This document shows positions 25,565-34,102 of a DNA stretch of 64,000 bases, piece after piece. Position 1 is the first letter of the stretch. Each line of letters begins with the position of its first letter. A model generated the notes under the pieces. That model searched no databases and was not told where the DNA came from. It saw nothing but the letters and a program-made list of their open reading frames with translations. The translations under genes and the position numbers were made by a program. The stretch comes from Streptomyces avermitilis MA-4680 = NBRC 14893 (GTDB lineage Bacteria > Actinomycetota > Actinomycetes > Streptomycetales > Streptomycetaceae), in contig NC_003155.5 in the NCBI RefSeq assembly GCF_000009765.2, positions 2,666,001 through 2,730,000 of the forward strand, given 5' to 3'.

Positions 25565-26521
25565 ATGCTCCAGGAGCTGCTGGTGGCGGCCGTGGCGGCC
25601 GGTTCCGCGGGCCTCATATACGTCACGGCGGCGGCGCGGGTCGTCAAGCAGTACGAGCGCGGGGTGGTCTTCCGGCTCGGCAGGCTCGCGGGCGACGTCC
25701 GTCCGCCCGGCTTCACGCTGGTGGTCCCGGGCGTGGACCGGCTGCGCAAGGTCAACATGCAGATCGTGACGCTGCCCATCCCCGCCCAGGAGGGCATCAC
25801 GCGGGACAACGTGACGGTGCGCGTCGACGCGGTCGTCTACTTCAAGGTGGTCGACGCGGCGAACGCGATCATCCAGGTCGAGGACTACCGCTTCGCGGTC
25901 TCGCAGATGGCGCAGACATCGCTGCGGTCGATCATCGGCAAGAGCGACCTCGACGATCTGCTGTCCAACCGGGAGAAGCTCAACCAGGGCCTGGAGCTGA
26001 TGATCGACAGTCCGGCGATCGGCTGGGGCGTGCAGATCGACCGCGTGGAGATCAAGGACGTGTCCCTGCCGGAGACGATGAAGCGGTCTATGGCCCGGCA
26101 GGCCGAGGCCGACCGTGAGCGCCGCGCCCGGATCATCAACGCCGACGCGGAGTTGCAGGCGTCCAAGAAGCTCGCGGAGGCGGCCGGAGTGATGTCCGAG
26201 CAGCCCGCCGCGCTCCAACTCCGGCTGCTCCAGACGGTGGTGGCGGTGGCGGCGGAGAAGAACTCCACGCTCGTCCTGCCGTTCCCGGTGGAACTGCTGC
26301 GGTTCCTGGAGCGGGCGCAGGCCCAGCAGCCGCCCACGCCCGCGGAGTCCGGAGCCGACGGCGCGACCGGTACCCCGGCAGGCACCGGACACGGCACCCC
26401 GGCCTACACCGGACCCGGCAGCGCGACCGCCACCGGAGCCGACGGCGCGACCGGCATCGAATCCGGCCCCCGTACCGACACGGGCACCGTCCCTCGCACC
26501 GACACCGGCACCGGCACGTGA
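25565..26521 (+). CDS. slipin / SPFH (band 7) domain membrane protein
   Basis: A 318-residue stomatin-like protein. An N-terminal membrane hairpin (residues 3-25) is followed by an SPFH domain: VVKQYERGVVFRLGRL, PPGFTLVVPGVDRLRKVNMQIVTL, DNVTVRVDAVVYFKV, and the oligomerisation helix around ARQAEADRERRARIINADAE. The last 50 residues are a low-complexity Gly/Thr/Ala/Pro tail with repeated TGADGATG-like units. Such proteins scaffold membrane microdomains and often bind membrane proteases. ATG 25565 has GAGGAGG at ideal distance. Two copies of GGGGCCTCTCGA-like sequence lie just upstream (25515-25555). Confidence 0.92.
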   Translation: MLQELLVAAVAAGSAGLIYVTAAARVVKQYERGVVFRLGRLAGDVRPPGFTLVVPGVDRLRKVNMQIVTLPIPAQEGITRDNVTVRVDAVVYFKVVDAANAIIQVEDYRFAVSQMAQTSLRSIIGKSDLDDLLSNREKLNQGLELMIDSPAIGWGVQIDRVEIKDVSLPETMKRSMARQAEADRERRARIINADAELQASKKLAEAAGVMSEQPAALQLRLLQTVVAVAAEKNSTLVLPFPVELLRFLERAQAQQPPTPAESGADGATGTPAGTGHGTPAYTGPGSATATGADGATGIESGPRTDTGTVPRTDTGTGT

Positions 26522-26610
26522 CACGTGCGACGCGCGTGGTTCCGGTGATCCTGATGCCGTGATACACACGGCTGGGTCACAGTCCTGTCCGCCAACAGGA
26601 AGGTTGCCCC

Positions 26611-27993
26611 ATGCCCGAAAACGGTCGCCCCGCATCGCGACGTCAGGTACTGGCCCGCAGCGGCGCGTTGGGCGTCTCGATCGCCTTCGCCGGAAACCTC
26701 TCCGAGCTCTTCGCGGGCACCGCCGCCGCACAGGACCTCGGCCACCGGGGCTATGGCCCGCTGGTCCCCGACCCGAACGGCCTGCTCGACCTGCCGAAAG
26801 GTTTCCGCTACCGGGTCCTGTCCCGCGAGGGCGACCCGCTCCGCTCCGGCGAGGGCCCGGTCCCCAGCAACCACGACGGAATGTCGGCGTTCGCGGGCCG
26901 CCACGGCCGCGTCCACCTGGTGCGCAACCACGAGAACCGCGTCACCGCGAAGTTCCCGGTCCCGACGGTCGAGGGCCTCACCTACGATCCGACGGGCAAG
27001 GGCGGCTGTACGGCGCTGACGTTGGACGGGCAGGGCCAGGTGCTCTCCGAACGCGTCGCGATCGCCGGTACGGCGGTCAACTGCGCGGGCGGGCCCACCC
27101 CTTGGGGCACCTGGCTGACCTGCGAGGAGACCGAGGACAGGGCCGGCACGAACGGCTACACCAAGGATCACGGCTTCATCTTCGAGGTCGACCCGGCGAA
27201 CCCCCACCGCACCGGCGCCGTACCGCTCACCGCGATGGGCCGCTTCCAGCACGAGGCGATCGCCGTCGACCCGAGACACGGCATCGTCTACGAGACCGAG
27301 GACGCGTTCCTCAAGCCCTTCGGCCTCTTCTACCGCTTCCTGCCCCACCGGCCCGAGGGCGGCGTCGGTTCATTGCGCGCCGGCGGCCGGCTTCAGGCGA
27401 TGCGGGTGCCCGGCGTACCCGACCTCTCCTCGGTCCAGGAGACGGGCGCGGCCTTCGACGGCGTCGAGTGGGTGGACGTACCGGATCCACTGGCCGCCCA
27501 AACCCCGGTCAGACTCCAGGACTTCGGCCCGAAGGGCATCACCCACGCACAGAAGCTCGAGGGCTGCTACTGGGGCGGCTCGTGCGTGTACTTCGTCTCC
27601 TCCTTCGCCCGCGGCGCGGACGGCTCGGCCGCTGACCACTACGGGCAGATCTGGCGCTACGACCCGTCCGCGCGCCGGCTCACCCTCGTGATCGTCTTCG
27701 GCCCGGACACCGACGTACAGCTCCCGGGCGAGTCACCGGACAACATCTGCCTCGCACCCGGCGGCGGTCTGATGGTCTGCGAGGACGGCAACGGCGCGCA
27801 GCACGTCTTCGGGGTGACGCGGCGCGGCGAGGTGTACGCCCTGGCCCGCGGCGCCCAGAACATCGGCACCCCCGAGGCTCCGGAGTGGGGCGAGTTCGCG
27901 GGCGTCACTTTCTCCCCGGACGGCCGGACGATGTACGTGAACTGCTACACGCCCGGTACGACCTTCGCGGTGACGGGGCCCTGGCGCAGGTGA
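26611..27993 (+). CDS. Tat-exported PhoX-family (DUF839) phosphatase-like protein
   Basis: A 460-residue exported protein. The Tat signal is SRRQVLARSGALGVSIAFAGNL, with cleavage near AAAQ (about residue 42). The mature part follows the PhoX/DUF839 pattern: SNHDGMSAFAG, HLVRNHENRV, CAGGPTPWGTWLTCEET, GRFQHEAIAVDP and YETEDAF. PhoX enzymes are Ca2+/Fe3+ alkaline phosphatases with a beta-propeller fold folded before export. The Arg-Arg motif and cofactor use fit Tat export. AGGAAGG lies upstream of ATG 26611. A strong terminator follows. No Pho box was identified. Confidence 0.9.
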   Translation: MPENGRPASRRQVLARSGALGVSIAFAGNLSELFAGTAAAQDLGHRGYGPLVPDPNGLLDLPKGFRYRVLSREGDPLRSGEGPVPSNHDGMSAFAGRHGRVHLVRNHENRVTAKFPVPTVEGLTYDPTGKGGCTALTLDGQGQVLSERVAIAGTAVNCAGGPTPWGTWLTCEETEDRAGTNGYTKDHGFIFEVDPANPHRTGAVPLTAMGRFQHEAIAVDPRHGIVYETEDAFLKPFGLFYRFLPHRPEGGVGSLRAGGRLQAMRVPGVPDLSSVQETGAAFDGVEWVDVPDPLAAQTPVRLQDFGPKGITHAQKLEGCYWGGSCVYFVSSFARGADGSAADHYGQIWRYDPSARRLTLVIVFGPDTDVQLPGESPDNICLAPGGGLMVCEDGNGAQHVFGVTRRGEVYALARGAQNIGTPEAPEWGEFAGVTFSPDGRTMYVNCYTPGTTFAVTGPWRR

Positions 27994-28062
27994 GGTGCCC
28001 TCGGCGGGCCGGGCCGCGGTACGGCACATGCCGCCCGGCGCGCTGACCGCCGACTCGAGTCC

Positions 28063-28092
28063 GAAGCCCCGGGGCAAGCGCCCCGGGGCTTC
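28063..28092 (+). terminator. strong hairpin terminator after PhoX-like gene
   Basis: GAAGCCCCGGGGC (28063-28075) pairs perfectly with GCCCCGGGGCTTC (28080-28092) across a four-base loop. It lies 70 bases after the stop. Confidence 0.85.
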
Positions 28093-28230
28093 GTCGTGAG
28101 GTCGTGGGGCCCGCTTCCTCGCACCGGTACGCCCCTGACGCACAGCCGGCCGGGTGGCTTCGTCGTCGTCTTCGCACGGCACGTGCCCTCGGTGGGCGAA
28201 TAATCACATTTACCCCGATATCTTTATCCG

Positions 28231-29100
28231 GTGATCATTCTTGTACGCCGTGTCGCCGTCGCCGGTGCCCTGGGCGCCCTGGGAGCCGCGCTCGCCGCCT
28301 GCGGCACTCCCGGCGCATCCGGCACCCCGCACGCCGCCGCACGCCCTGCGCACTCGGCGCCCACCACCGCCGCGTCCTCGAAGCCCCCCACCCTCACGCC
28401 CGGCCCCTCCGGGCTGACCCCCGTCTTCAAGAACGGCCCGCGCACGCAGGGCAAGACCGTCGCGCTCACCTTCGACGCGGACATGACCGCGGATCAGGGC
28501 GCGCGGGCCGCCGCCGGGGAGCATTTCGACAATCCGCAGTTGATCGGCGCACTGCGCGAGCTCAAGGTGCCGGCCACCGTGTTCATGACGGGACGGTGGG
28601 CCGACGAATACCCCCAGGAGGCCCGGGCCATCGGCCGCGACCCCCTGTTCGAGGTCGCCAACCACTCGTACAGCCACTACGCCTTCACAAGCGACTGCTA
28701 CGGCCTGCCGACCGTGTCCGAGGACCGGATGCGGTCCGATGTGGAGCGGGCGTTCGCCGCCTTCGAGAAGGCGGGGGTGCCCCACGTGATGCCGTACTTC
28801 CGCTTCCCCGGCGGGTGCTACGACCAGCGTGCGCTGCGCACGCTGATCCCCGTCGGCGTCACCGCGGTGCAGTGGGACGTGGTGAGCGGGGACGCGTTCG
28901 CGACGGACGCGGACGCCGTGGCCCAGCAGGTGCTGGAGGGCGTCCGGCCGGGGTCCGTCGTCGTCATGCACTGCACACGGAGCGCGGCCCCGACGACGGA
29001 GCGGGCCGTACGGACGATCGTTCCCGAGCTGCGCAAGAAGGGGTTCCGGTTCGTGAAGGTGTCCGAGCTGATCCAAGCGGCCTCGGGCGGGCGTCGATAG
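28231..29100 (+). CDS. exported lipoprotein polysaccharide deacetylase (NodB-like)
   Basis: A 289-residue carbohydrate esterase family 4 protein that should remove acetyl groups from GlcNAc residues of a wall or capsule polymer. The signal ends in lipobox LAAC at about residue 23. Motif 1 reads ALTFDADMTAD (TFDxD variant in place of TFDDG), motif 2 is NHSYSHYAF (metal His pair), and motif 3 region is PYFRFPGGCYD. The GTG start at 28231 has no ribosome site, but TATCTT lies six bases before it, so the transcript is probably leaderless. A Thr/Ser/Pro spacer follows the lipobox. Confidence 0.9.
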   Translation: MIILVRRVAVAGALGALGAALAACGTPGASGTPHAAARPAHSAPTTAASSKPPTLTPGPSGLTPVFKNGPRTQGKTVALTFDADMTADQGARAAAGEHFDNPQLIGALRELKVPATVFMTGRWADEYPQEARAIGRDPLFEVANHSYSHYAFTSDCYGLPTVSEDRMRSDVERAFAAFEKAGVPHVMPYFRFPGGCYDQRALRTLIPVGVTAVQWDVVSGDAFATDADAVAQQVLEGVRPGSVVVMHCTRSAAPTTERAVRTIVPELRKKGFRFVKVSELIQAASGGRR

Positions 29101-29153
29101 GCGGCCGAACGGCCTGTGGCAGCGGTTCACACCGAGCGGCTTACGCTGGGAGC

Positions 29154-29333
29154 ATGAGCGGCGACTACTGCGGTACGGAGACGGCGGGCCCGGCACCCAA
29201 GGCGGGCGGTCCGCCGTTCGCCGCGTGTGTGCTGTGCCAGGAGCCGACGGAGTACCCGGAGTCGTACAAGGGGATCACGCTGTGCCCCGTCTGCGCGTGG
29301 CAGGAGGCACAGCGCGGCGCCTGCTCAGGATGA
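29154..29333 (+). CDS. small zinc-ribbon-like protein
   Basis: A 59-residue protein with two Cys pairs, CVLC (residues 25-28) and CPVC (44-47), spaced for a zinc ribbon, plus Cys6 and Cys57. No enzyme motif is present. GGGAG lies three bases before ATG 29154. It falls 53 bases after the deacetylase gene and before the peptidyl-tRNA hydrolase gene, with typical Streptomyces codon use. Function unknown; a structural or nucleic-acid binding role is possible. Confidence 0.75.
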   Translation: MSGDYCGTETAGPAPKAGGPPFAACVLCQEPTEYPESYKGITLCPVCAWQEAQRGACSG

Positions 29334-29405
29334 GCGACGGGCCGTGCGGGGAGCCGCTTCCTTCCCCCACGAAGACCCGATCTTCGGCCTGGCAGACTGG
29401 AGGGC

Positions 29406-30179
29406 GTGACCAGTGATCCCACCCCCGCCACCCCCGCCACCCCCGCCACCCCGGCCGCCCCGGCCGTCGACGGCAGCGCTCCGCAGGACAGCCCCTTCCG
29501 CTCCGAGCGCACCTCCCGTGACGAGGCGCGGCAGTTCGTGCTGCCGCTCGTCGTGCGCATCGAGAAGTCCGCTCCCCCGGCGCGCACGGACGCGCTGGAG
29601 ACGGCGGCGCGCGCGGTGCTCGTCATCCTGAGCGACGAGCGGTCGCTGGGCGACGGGGAGTGGGCGCAGGCGATGACGGACTGGCAGGACGCCCGGATCC
29701 GCAAGGTGGTCCGGCGGGCGCGCGGCGCGGAGTGGCGGCGGGCCGAGGCCCTGCCCGGGATCACGGTGACGGGCAAGTCGGCGGAGGTACGGGTCTTCCC
29801 GCCGGTACCGCTGGACGGCTGGCCCAAGGACCTGGCCCGTCTCCAGGTCTCCGGCACCGACCTCGAGGATTTTGAACCGCCCCTGGAGGCGGACCCTTCC
29901 GCCCCGGTCCTCCGGCTGAGCCCCGACCTCGACATGTCGGCGGGCAAGGCGATGGCGCAGGCGGGCCACGGCGCCCAACTCGCCTGGTGGGAACTGTCGG
30001 ACGAGGACCGCGCGGCCTGGCGCGACGCGGGCTTCCCGCTCGCCGTCCGCACGGCGGACCCGTCCCACTGGCGCGAACTCACCGCCTCAGGCCTCCCGTT
30101 GGTCCGCGACGCGGGTTTCACGGAGATCGCCCCCGGCTCGTGCACGGTGGTGGCGGACCATCCGGCACTGCGCGGCTGA
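29406..30179 (+). CDS. peptidyl-tRNA hydrolase PTH2-family protein
   Basis: A 257-residue protein whose C-terminal 90 residues match PTH2-type peptidyl-tRNA hydrolases (LRLSPDLDMSAGKAMAQAGHGAQLAWWEL, then SGLPLVRDAGFTEIAPGSCTVVADHP). PTH enzymes release tRNA from stalled peptidyl-tRNA. The N-terminal 140 residues form a conserved actinobacterial extension (RQFVLPLVVRIEKSAPPARTDALETAARAVL). The N-terminus begins with four PAT repeats coded by a 9-bp tandem repeat (CACCCCCGC units around 29418-29455). GTG 29406 has GGAGG just upstream, very close to the start. Confidence 0.85.
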   Translation: MTSDPTPATPATPATPAAPAVDGSAPQDSPFRSERTSRDEARQFVLPLVVRIEKSAPPARTDALETAARAVLVILSDERSLGDGEWAQAMTDWQDARIRKVVRRARGAEWRRAEALPGITVTGKSAEVRVFPPVPLDGWPKDLARLQVSGTDLEDFEPPLEADPSAPVLRLSPDLDMSAGKAMAQAGHGAQLAWWELSDEDRAAWRDAGFPLAVRTADPSHWRELTASGLPLVRDAGFTEIAPGSCTVVADHPALRG

Positions 30180-30356
30180 CGCCTCCGGAGGTCACCTGAC
30201 CCGGCCGCTCGGGCGGACGCCGGAGCGGTGGACTTTGCCGAGCGAACAGAAATCTTTGCCCAAGGCTTGAACATCTCGACAGCACCGTACGTACATCCCG
30301 GCACTGGCCAAGCACAGACGCCCAACGACCAGTTGGTTTCATCCGGGAGGCACACT

Positions 30357-31145
30357 TTGCGGCGTATCAACGGCACCGCCCTCGTCATCGCGGCACTCTT
30401 CGCCACCGTCGGCGCGCTGGCGTACCCCGTGTGGTCGTACGCCGACCGTTCCGGAACCGGACAGGCGAACCTCGCCGCCGGGACGGTGAGCACGCGCTGG
30501 GGGCCGCTCACCGCCTCCGACCGCGACCTGATCGTCCGGGTGCGACTGGCCGGCCTGTGGGAGCTGCCGGCCGGACAGCAGGCGCTCGAGCGCCCGGTCA
30601 GCAAGGCGTTCAAGGAGACGGCCGACCACCTCATCGTCGGCCACACCGATCTCGACAAGCGGGTCCGGATCGTCGCGGCCCAGCTGGGAGTGGAGCTGCC
30701 GAACCAGCCCAACCCCCAGCAGCAGGGCTGGCTCCAGGAGCTGAGCGCGGCCAGCGGCAAGGAGTACGAGTACAAGTTCGCGAACCTGCTGCGGTCCGCC
30801 CACGGCAAGATCTTCCCGGCCATCGGCGCCGTCCGTAACAGCACCCGCAACACCCTGGTGCGCCAGCTCGCCTCGGACACCAACCAGACCGTGCTCGACC
30901 ACATCACGATGCTGGAGAAGACCGGGTCCGTCGACTTCGACGCCATCGCCAACGACACGGCAGCCGCCGCGACCGCCAGCCCGACCGGTCCCCCGGCCCC
31001 GGTCCCCGGTTCGACGGCGGCCTCGGCGCCGCCCGCCGAGGCGACCGGTGACGTGCAGGTCTCGTCGTCTCCGTCGCCGGGGGAGCCTGGGACGGTCAAC
31101 ACGGGCCGGCCGGATCCCGAGGACTCGGACAACGTGTTGCAGTAG
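30357..31145 (+). CDS. exported DUF4142 protein, copy 1 (TTG start)
   Basis: A 262-residue exported protein. I chose TTG at 30357 because GGGAGG lies seven bases upstream and the resulting N-terminus (RRINGTALVIAALFATVGALA) aligns with the ATG-started paralogue at 33175, which also has GGAGGCACAC before its start; the ATG-like start at 30228 would add 43 unrelated residues. A signal segment is followed by the ferritin-like helical DUF4142 domain (RLAGLWELPAGQQA, NQPNPQQQGWLQEL, FANLLRSAHGKIFP, NQTVLDHITMLEKTG). The tail is Pro/Ser/Thr-rich. Function of DUF4142 is unknown; it may sense envelope stress or bind ions. Confidence 0.85.
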   Translation: MRRINGTALVIAALFATVGALAYPVWSYADRSGTGQANLAAGTVSTRWGPLTASDRDLIVRVRLAGLWELPAGQQALERPVSKAFKETADHLIVGHTDLDKRVRIVAAQLGVELPNQPNPQQQGWLQELSAASGKEYEYKFANLLRSAHGKIFPAIGAVRNSTRNTLVRQLASDTNQTVLDHITMLEKTGSVDFDAIANDTAAAATASPTGPPAPVPGSTAASAPPAEATGDVQVSSSPSPGEPGTVNTGRPDPEDSDNVLQ

Positions 31146-31152
31146 CGGCATC

Positions 31153-31185
31153 GCGCCCGGCCCCGCGGCCGCTGCGGCCGGGCGC
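31153..31185 (+). terminator. hairpin after DUF4142 copy 1
   Basis: GCGCCCGGCC and GGCCGGGCGC form a 10-bp stem eight bases after the stop, with a GC-rich loop that can pair internally. Confidence 0.6.
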
Positions 31186-31351
31186 CGGCCGGGCATCGGC
31201 CCGGCGGAACCTCAAATGTTCCTCTGAACGTCCCCGGGGCGGGGTTCGGCCCCGAGGGCACGGGCCATGACACCGTCACGCCGGAACAGCGGGCCCGTCG
31301 AGGGAGACGGGGCAGCGGAGTCCTGGTGAAGCCGTGGTGGAGGAGGGGACG

Positions 31352-32797
31352 ATGGAGCGACTGAGGACACTGGGGACACTGGGGACGGGGATCGGCTGGC
31401 GGCCGGAGATCGCGGACGCCGTGGAGCGGATGCCGGGCATCGACTGGGTCGAGGCCGTGGCGGAGAACGTGTGCCCCGGACATCTCCCCGAGTCGCTGCT
31501 GCGGCTGCGGGCGCGCGGCGTCACCGTCGTCCCGCACGGTGTCTCCCTCGGCCTCGGCGGGGCGGACCGTCCCGACGAGGGCCGGCTGGCCGCCCTCGCG
31601 GAGCGCGCCGAGGCGCTGGGCTCGCCGCTGGTCACGGAGCACATCGCCTTCGTACGCGCGGGCGGGGCACTGACCGCCTCGCCCCTGCTGGAGGCGGGGC
31701 ACCTGCTGCCCGTTCCGCGCACCCGCGACGCGCTGGACGTGCTGTGCGAGAACGTCCGCATCGCGCAGGCCGCGCTGCCCGTGCCGCTCGCCGTGGAGAA
31801 CATCGCCGCGCTCATCTCCTGGCCCGGCGAGGAGATGACGGAGGGGCAGTTCCTGTACGACCTCGTCGAGCGCACCGGCGTACGCCTGCTGATCGACGTG
31901 GCGAACCTCCACACCAACCACGTCAACCGGGGCGAGGACCCGGCCAAGGCCCTGGACGAGCTGCCCGTCGAGGCCATCGCGTACGTCCATGTCGCGGGCG
32001 GCTTCGAGCGCGACGGTGTCTGGCACGACAGCCACGCCCACCCCGTCCCGCAACCGGTCCTCGACATCCTGGCCGACCTCGCCTCCCGTACGACCCCGCC
32101 GGGCGTACTCCTGGAACGCGACGAGAACTTCCCCGAACCGGGCGAGCTGGAGCGGGAGTTGGGGGCGATAAGGAAGACGTTGGAGAAGGCGGGGACGAGG
32201 GCGGGGGCTTCGGCCGGAGCCGCGGGGGCCGCGACGAGGACGGCGGCGGAGCTTACGGTGGCGGAGTCGACGGCGGTCGGCGCGATCGCCGGCCCGAGGC
32301 GTGGCGGTGCCGACGCGCAGGCCGCGCCTCGGGCGGCCGGGACCGAGGCCCTGAGCGCGGCGTCGACGTCGACGCCCGCCGACCCCGCCCGCCAGCGCCT
32401 CGCGCTCGCCCAGGCCGCTCTCCTCTCCGCCCTCGTCGCCGGCACCCCCGTACCCGAGGGGTTCGACCGGGTACGGCTGGGCGTGCAGGCCCGTGCCCTC
32501 GCCGCCAAGCGGGCGGACGTGGTCGCGAAGGTCGCGCCGGAGTTGCCGGAGATCCTCGCGGAGGAGTACCGGCCGGCCTTCCTCACGTACGCCCCCGGGC
32601 ACCCGATGACCGGCGGCTACCGGCGTGACGCCCTCGACTTCGCCGAGCACCTGCTGCTCGCCGGGCGCCCCGAGGACGCGGAGGCCCGGCGCCGGCTGCG
32701 CGACTGGTGGCTGGAGCGCTCCGGCCCCACCCCGCCCTCCCGACACCCCGCCGCCCGCCTGGCCCGCGCCACCCGCAGGGTCCTGCTGCGCCGCTGA
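31352..32797 (+). CDS. MNIO family (DUF692) multinuclear iron enzyme with C-terminal partner-like domain
   Basis: A 481-residue protein. Residues about 10-275 form the DUF692 TIM-barrel: [85 protein letters not shown] and [10 protein letters not shown]. The His, Asp and Glu in these blocks are the iron ligands of MNIO enzymes that modify Cys or Asp residues in RiPP precursors. A 60-residue Ala/Thr-rich linker follows, then a helical domain ([16 protein letters not shown] through [16 protein letters not shown]) resembling the DUF2063-type partner proteins of MNIO enzymes. No Cys-rich precursor peptide is seen beside it. ATG 31352 has AGGAGGGG upstream. Confidence 0.87.
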   Translation: MERLRTLGTLGTGIGWRPEIADAVERMPGIDWVEAVAENVCPGHLPESLLRLRARGVTVVPHGVSLGLGGADRPDEGRLAALAERAEALGSPLVTEHIAFVRAGGALTASPLLEAGHLLPVPRTRDALDVLCENVRIAQAALPVPLAVENIAALISWPGEEMTEGQFLYDLVERTGVRLLIDVANLHTNHVNRGEDPAKALDELPVEAIAYVHVAGGFERDGVWHDSHAHPVPQPVLDILADLASRTTPPGVLLERDENFPEPGELERELGAIRKTLEKAGTRAGASAGAAGAATRTAAELTVAESTAVGAIAGPRRGGADAQAAPRAAGTEALSAASTSTPADPARQRLALAQAALLSALVAGTPVPEGFDRVRLGVQARALAAKRADVVAKVAPELPEILAEEYRPAFLTYAPGHPMTGGYRRDALDFAEHLLLAGRPEDAEARRRLRDWWLERSGPTPPSRHPAARLARATRRVLLRR

Positions 32798-32851
32798 GGC
32801 CGTTGCGTCGCTGAGGCCGTTGCACCGCTGAGGCGCCGTTGCGTCGCTGAG
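32792..32851. repeat. 17-bp tandem repeats at the end of the MNIO gene
   Basis: CGCTGAGGCCGTTGCGT occurs at 32792, again at 32809 and in altered form at 32826, with a further CGCTGAG at 32845. The first copy contains the stop codon, so the repeats duplicate the gene end. The rest of the gap to 33174 shows no gene; an AT-richer segment at 32960-33120 probably holds the next promoter. Confidence 0.7.
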
Positions 32852-33174
32852 CCCTGTGCGCCGCGCGGTCCCCGGCCCGGCATCCCGAAGGCCACCGGCA
32901 CGCAGGACCCCAGTACGCCCACCGCAACGGGACGGCAACCGCCTCCACAGAATGTGCCGCGGTTAACATCGCGGCTCCTTCGCATGCCCACGGGATTCAT
33001 TTGCACCGTTTCACCGTGGATTGCCCTCCACCGCCCCTACCGCGTCCGGGTCCCTCCGCCCCGTAATCCACCCCTTCCTCCCTGTACGGCAGTTGGCGTA
33101 GTCCGCGCAGTAATATGCCAAGCCGCACCCGAAGCGCACTAGCGTGCGGTGCCGCAAGCAGGAGGCACACCGAC

Positions 33175-33942
33175 ATGCGATCCATCAACCACACCGGACT
33201 GTTCAGTGGCACCGGACTCATCATCGCCGGGCTGACCGCGACCCTCGTCGCGCTGATCTTTCCGATCTGGTCGTACGCGGACCGCTCCGGCACAGGCCTG
33301 GACACCCTGAGCGCCCAGACCGTGTCGACGAAGTTCGGCCCGCTGTCCGCCCTGGACCGGGAGTTCGTCACGAAGGTCCGGCTGGCCGGCCTGTGGGAAC
33401 TGCCCGCGGGGCAGCAGGCACAGGACAAGGGCACCACCCAGGCCGTGCACACGGCGGGCGAGCACCTCGTCGAGGGCCACACGTTCCTCGACGCCCGGGT
33501 CCGCAACGTCGCCGCGCGTCTGGGGCTCGAGCTGCCCAACCAGCCGAACCCACAGCAGCGTCAGTGGCTCGCCACCCTGAACTCGGCGCAGGGCGAGACC
33601 TACGACCGGGACTTCGCCAACATCCTGCGCCAGGCCCACGGCAAGGTCTTCTCCGTCGTCGCCCAGGTCCGCGCGGGCACCCGCAACTCCCTGGTGCGCG
33701 ACCTCGCCGACGACGCGAACACCACCGTCCTCGACCACATCAAGGTCCTCGAGGCCACCGGCCTGGTCGACTTCGACGCGCTGGCCCGGGACGCGGCCAC
33801 CTCCGGCCCGCCCCCGCTCACCAGTTCCCCCGCCCCGCCGGGACCGAAGGCCTCACCGAACTCCCCGATTCCGGTCACCCCCTCGCCGACCTACACCCTG
33901 CCGCCCGCCGCCTCCAGCCCCAGGCCCTCCGAAAAGAACTGA
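33175..33942 (+). CDS. exported DUF4142 protein, copy 2
   Basis: A 255-residue paralogue of the protein at 30357, sharing blocks such as WSYADRSGTG, RLAGLWELPAGQQA, ELPNQPNPQQ, AHGKVF and VDFDALARDAA. The N-terminus (GLFSGTGLIIAGLTATLVALIF) is a signal or anchor helix and the C-terminus is a Pro/Ser tail. ATG 33175 has AGGAGGCACACCGAC before it. The two copies bracket the MNIO gene, so the segment may have arisen by duplication. Confidence 0.88.
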   Translation: MRSINHTGLFSGTGLIIAGLTATLVALIFPIWSYADRSGTGLDTLSAQTVSTKFGPLSALDREFVTKVRLAGLWELPAGQQAQDKGTTQAVHTAGEHLVEGHTFLDARVRNVAARLGLELPNQPNPQQRQWLATLNSAQGETYDRDFANILRQAHGKVFSVVAQVRAGTRNSLVRDLADDANTTVLDHIKVLEATGLVDFDALARDAATSGPPPLTSSPAPPGPKASPNSPIPVTPSPTYTLPPAASSPRPSEKN

Positions 33943-33979
33943 CCAGCGCCGGAACGGCACCAACCCGCTCCCGGTACAA

Positions 33980-34013
33980 CGCCCGCACGACGCCCGTACG
34001 ACGCCCGCACGAC
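33980..34013. repeat. 11-bp tandem repeat
   Basis: CGCCCGCACGA, CGCCCGTACGA and CGCCCGCACGA follow each other in the 160-bp gap between DUF4142 copy 2 and the TIGR04222-like gene. No function is evident. Confidence 0.6.
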
Positions 34014-34102
34014 GTCAAACGGAACGTCACATACCGACAACGCTCCGTCCATATCGTGGAAACCCCGTGGCGCTCGGGCACCTGTTCGCATAGAAAAACG
34101 CC

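Noticed and set aside
29154..29333. 59-residue Cys-rich protein as MNIO substrate
   Set aside because: Its two Cys pairs have zinc-ribbon spacing and two genes separate it from the MNIO gene, so a structural zinc protein is the simpler reading.
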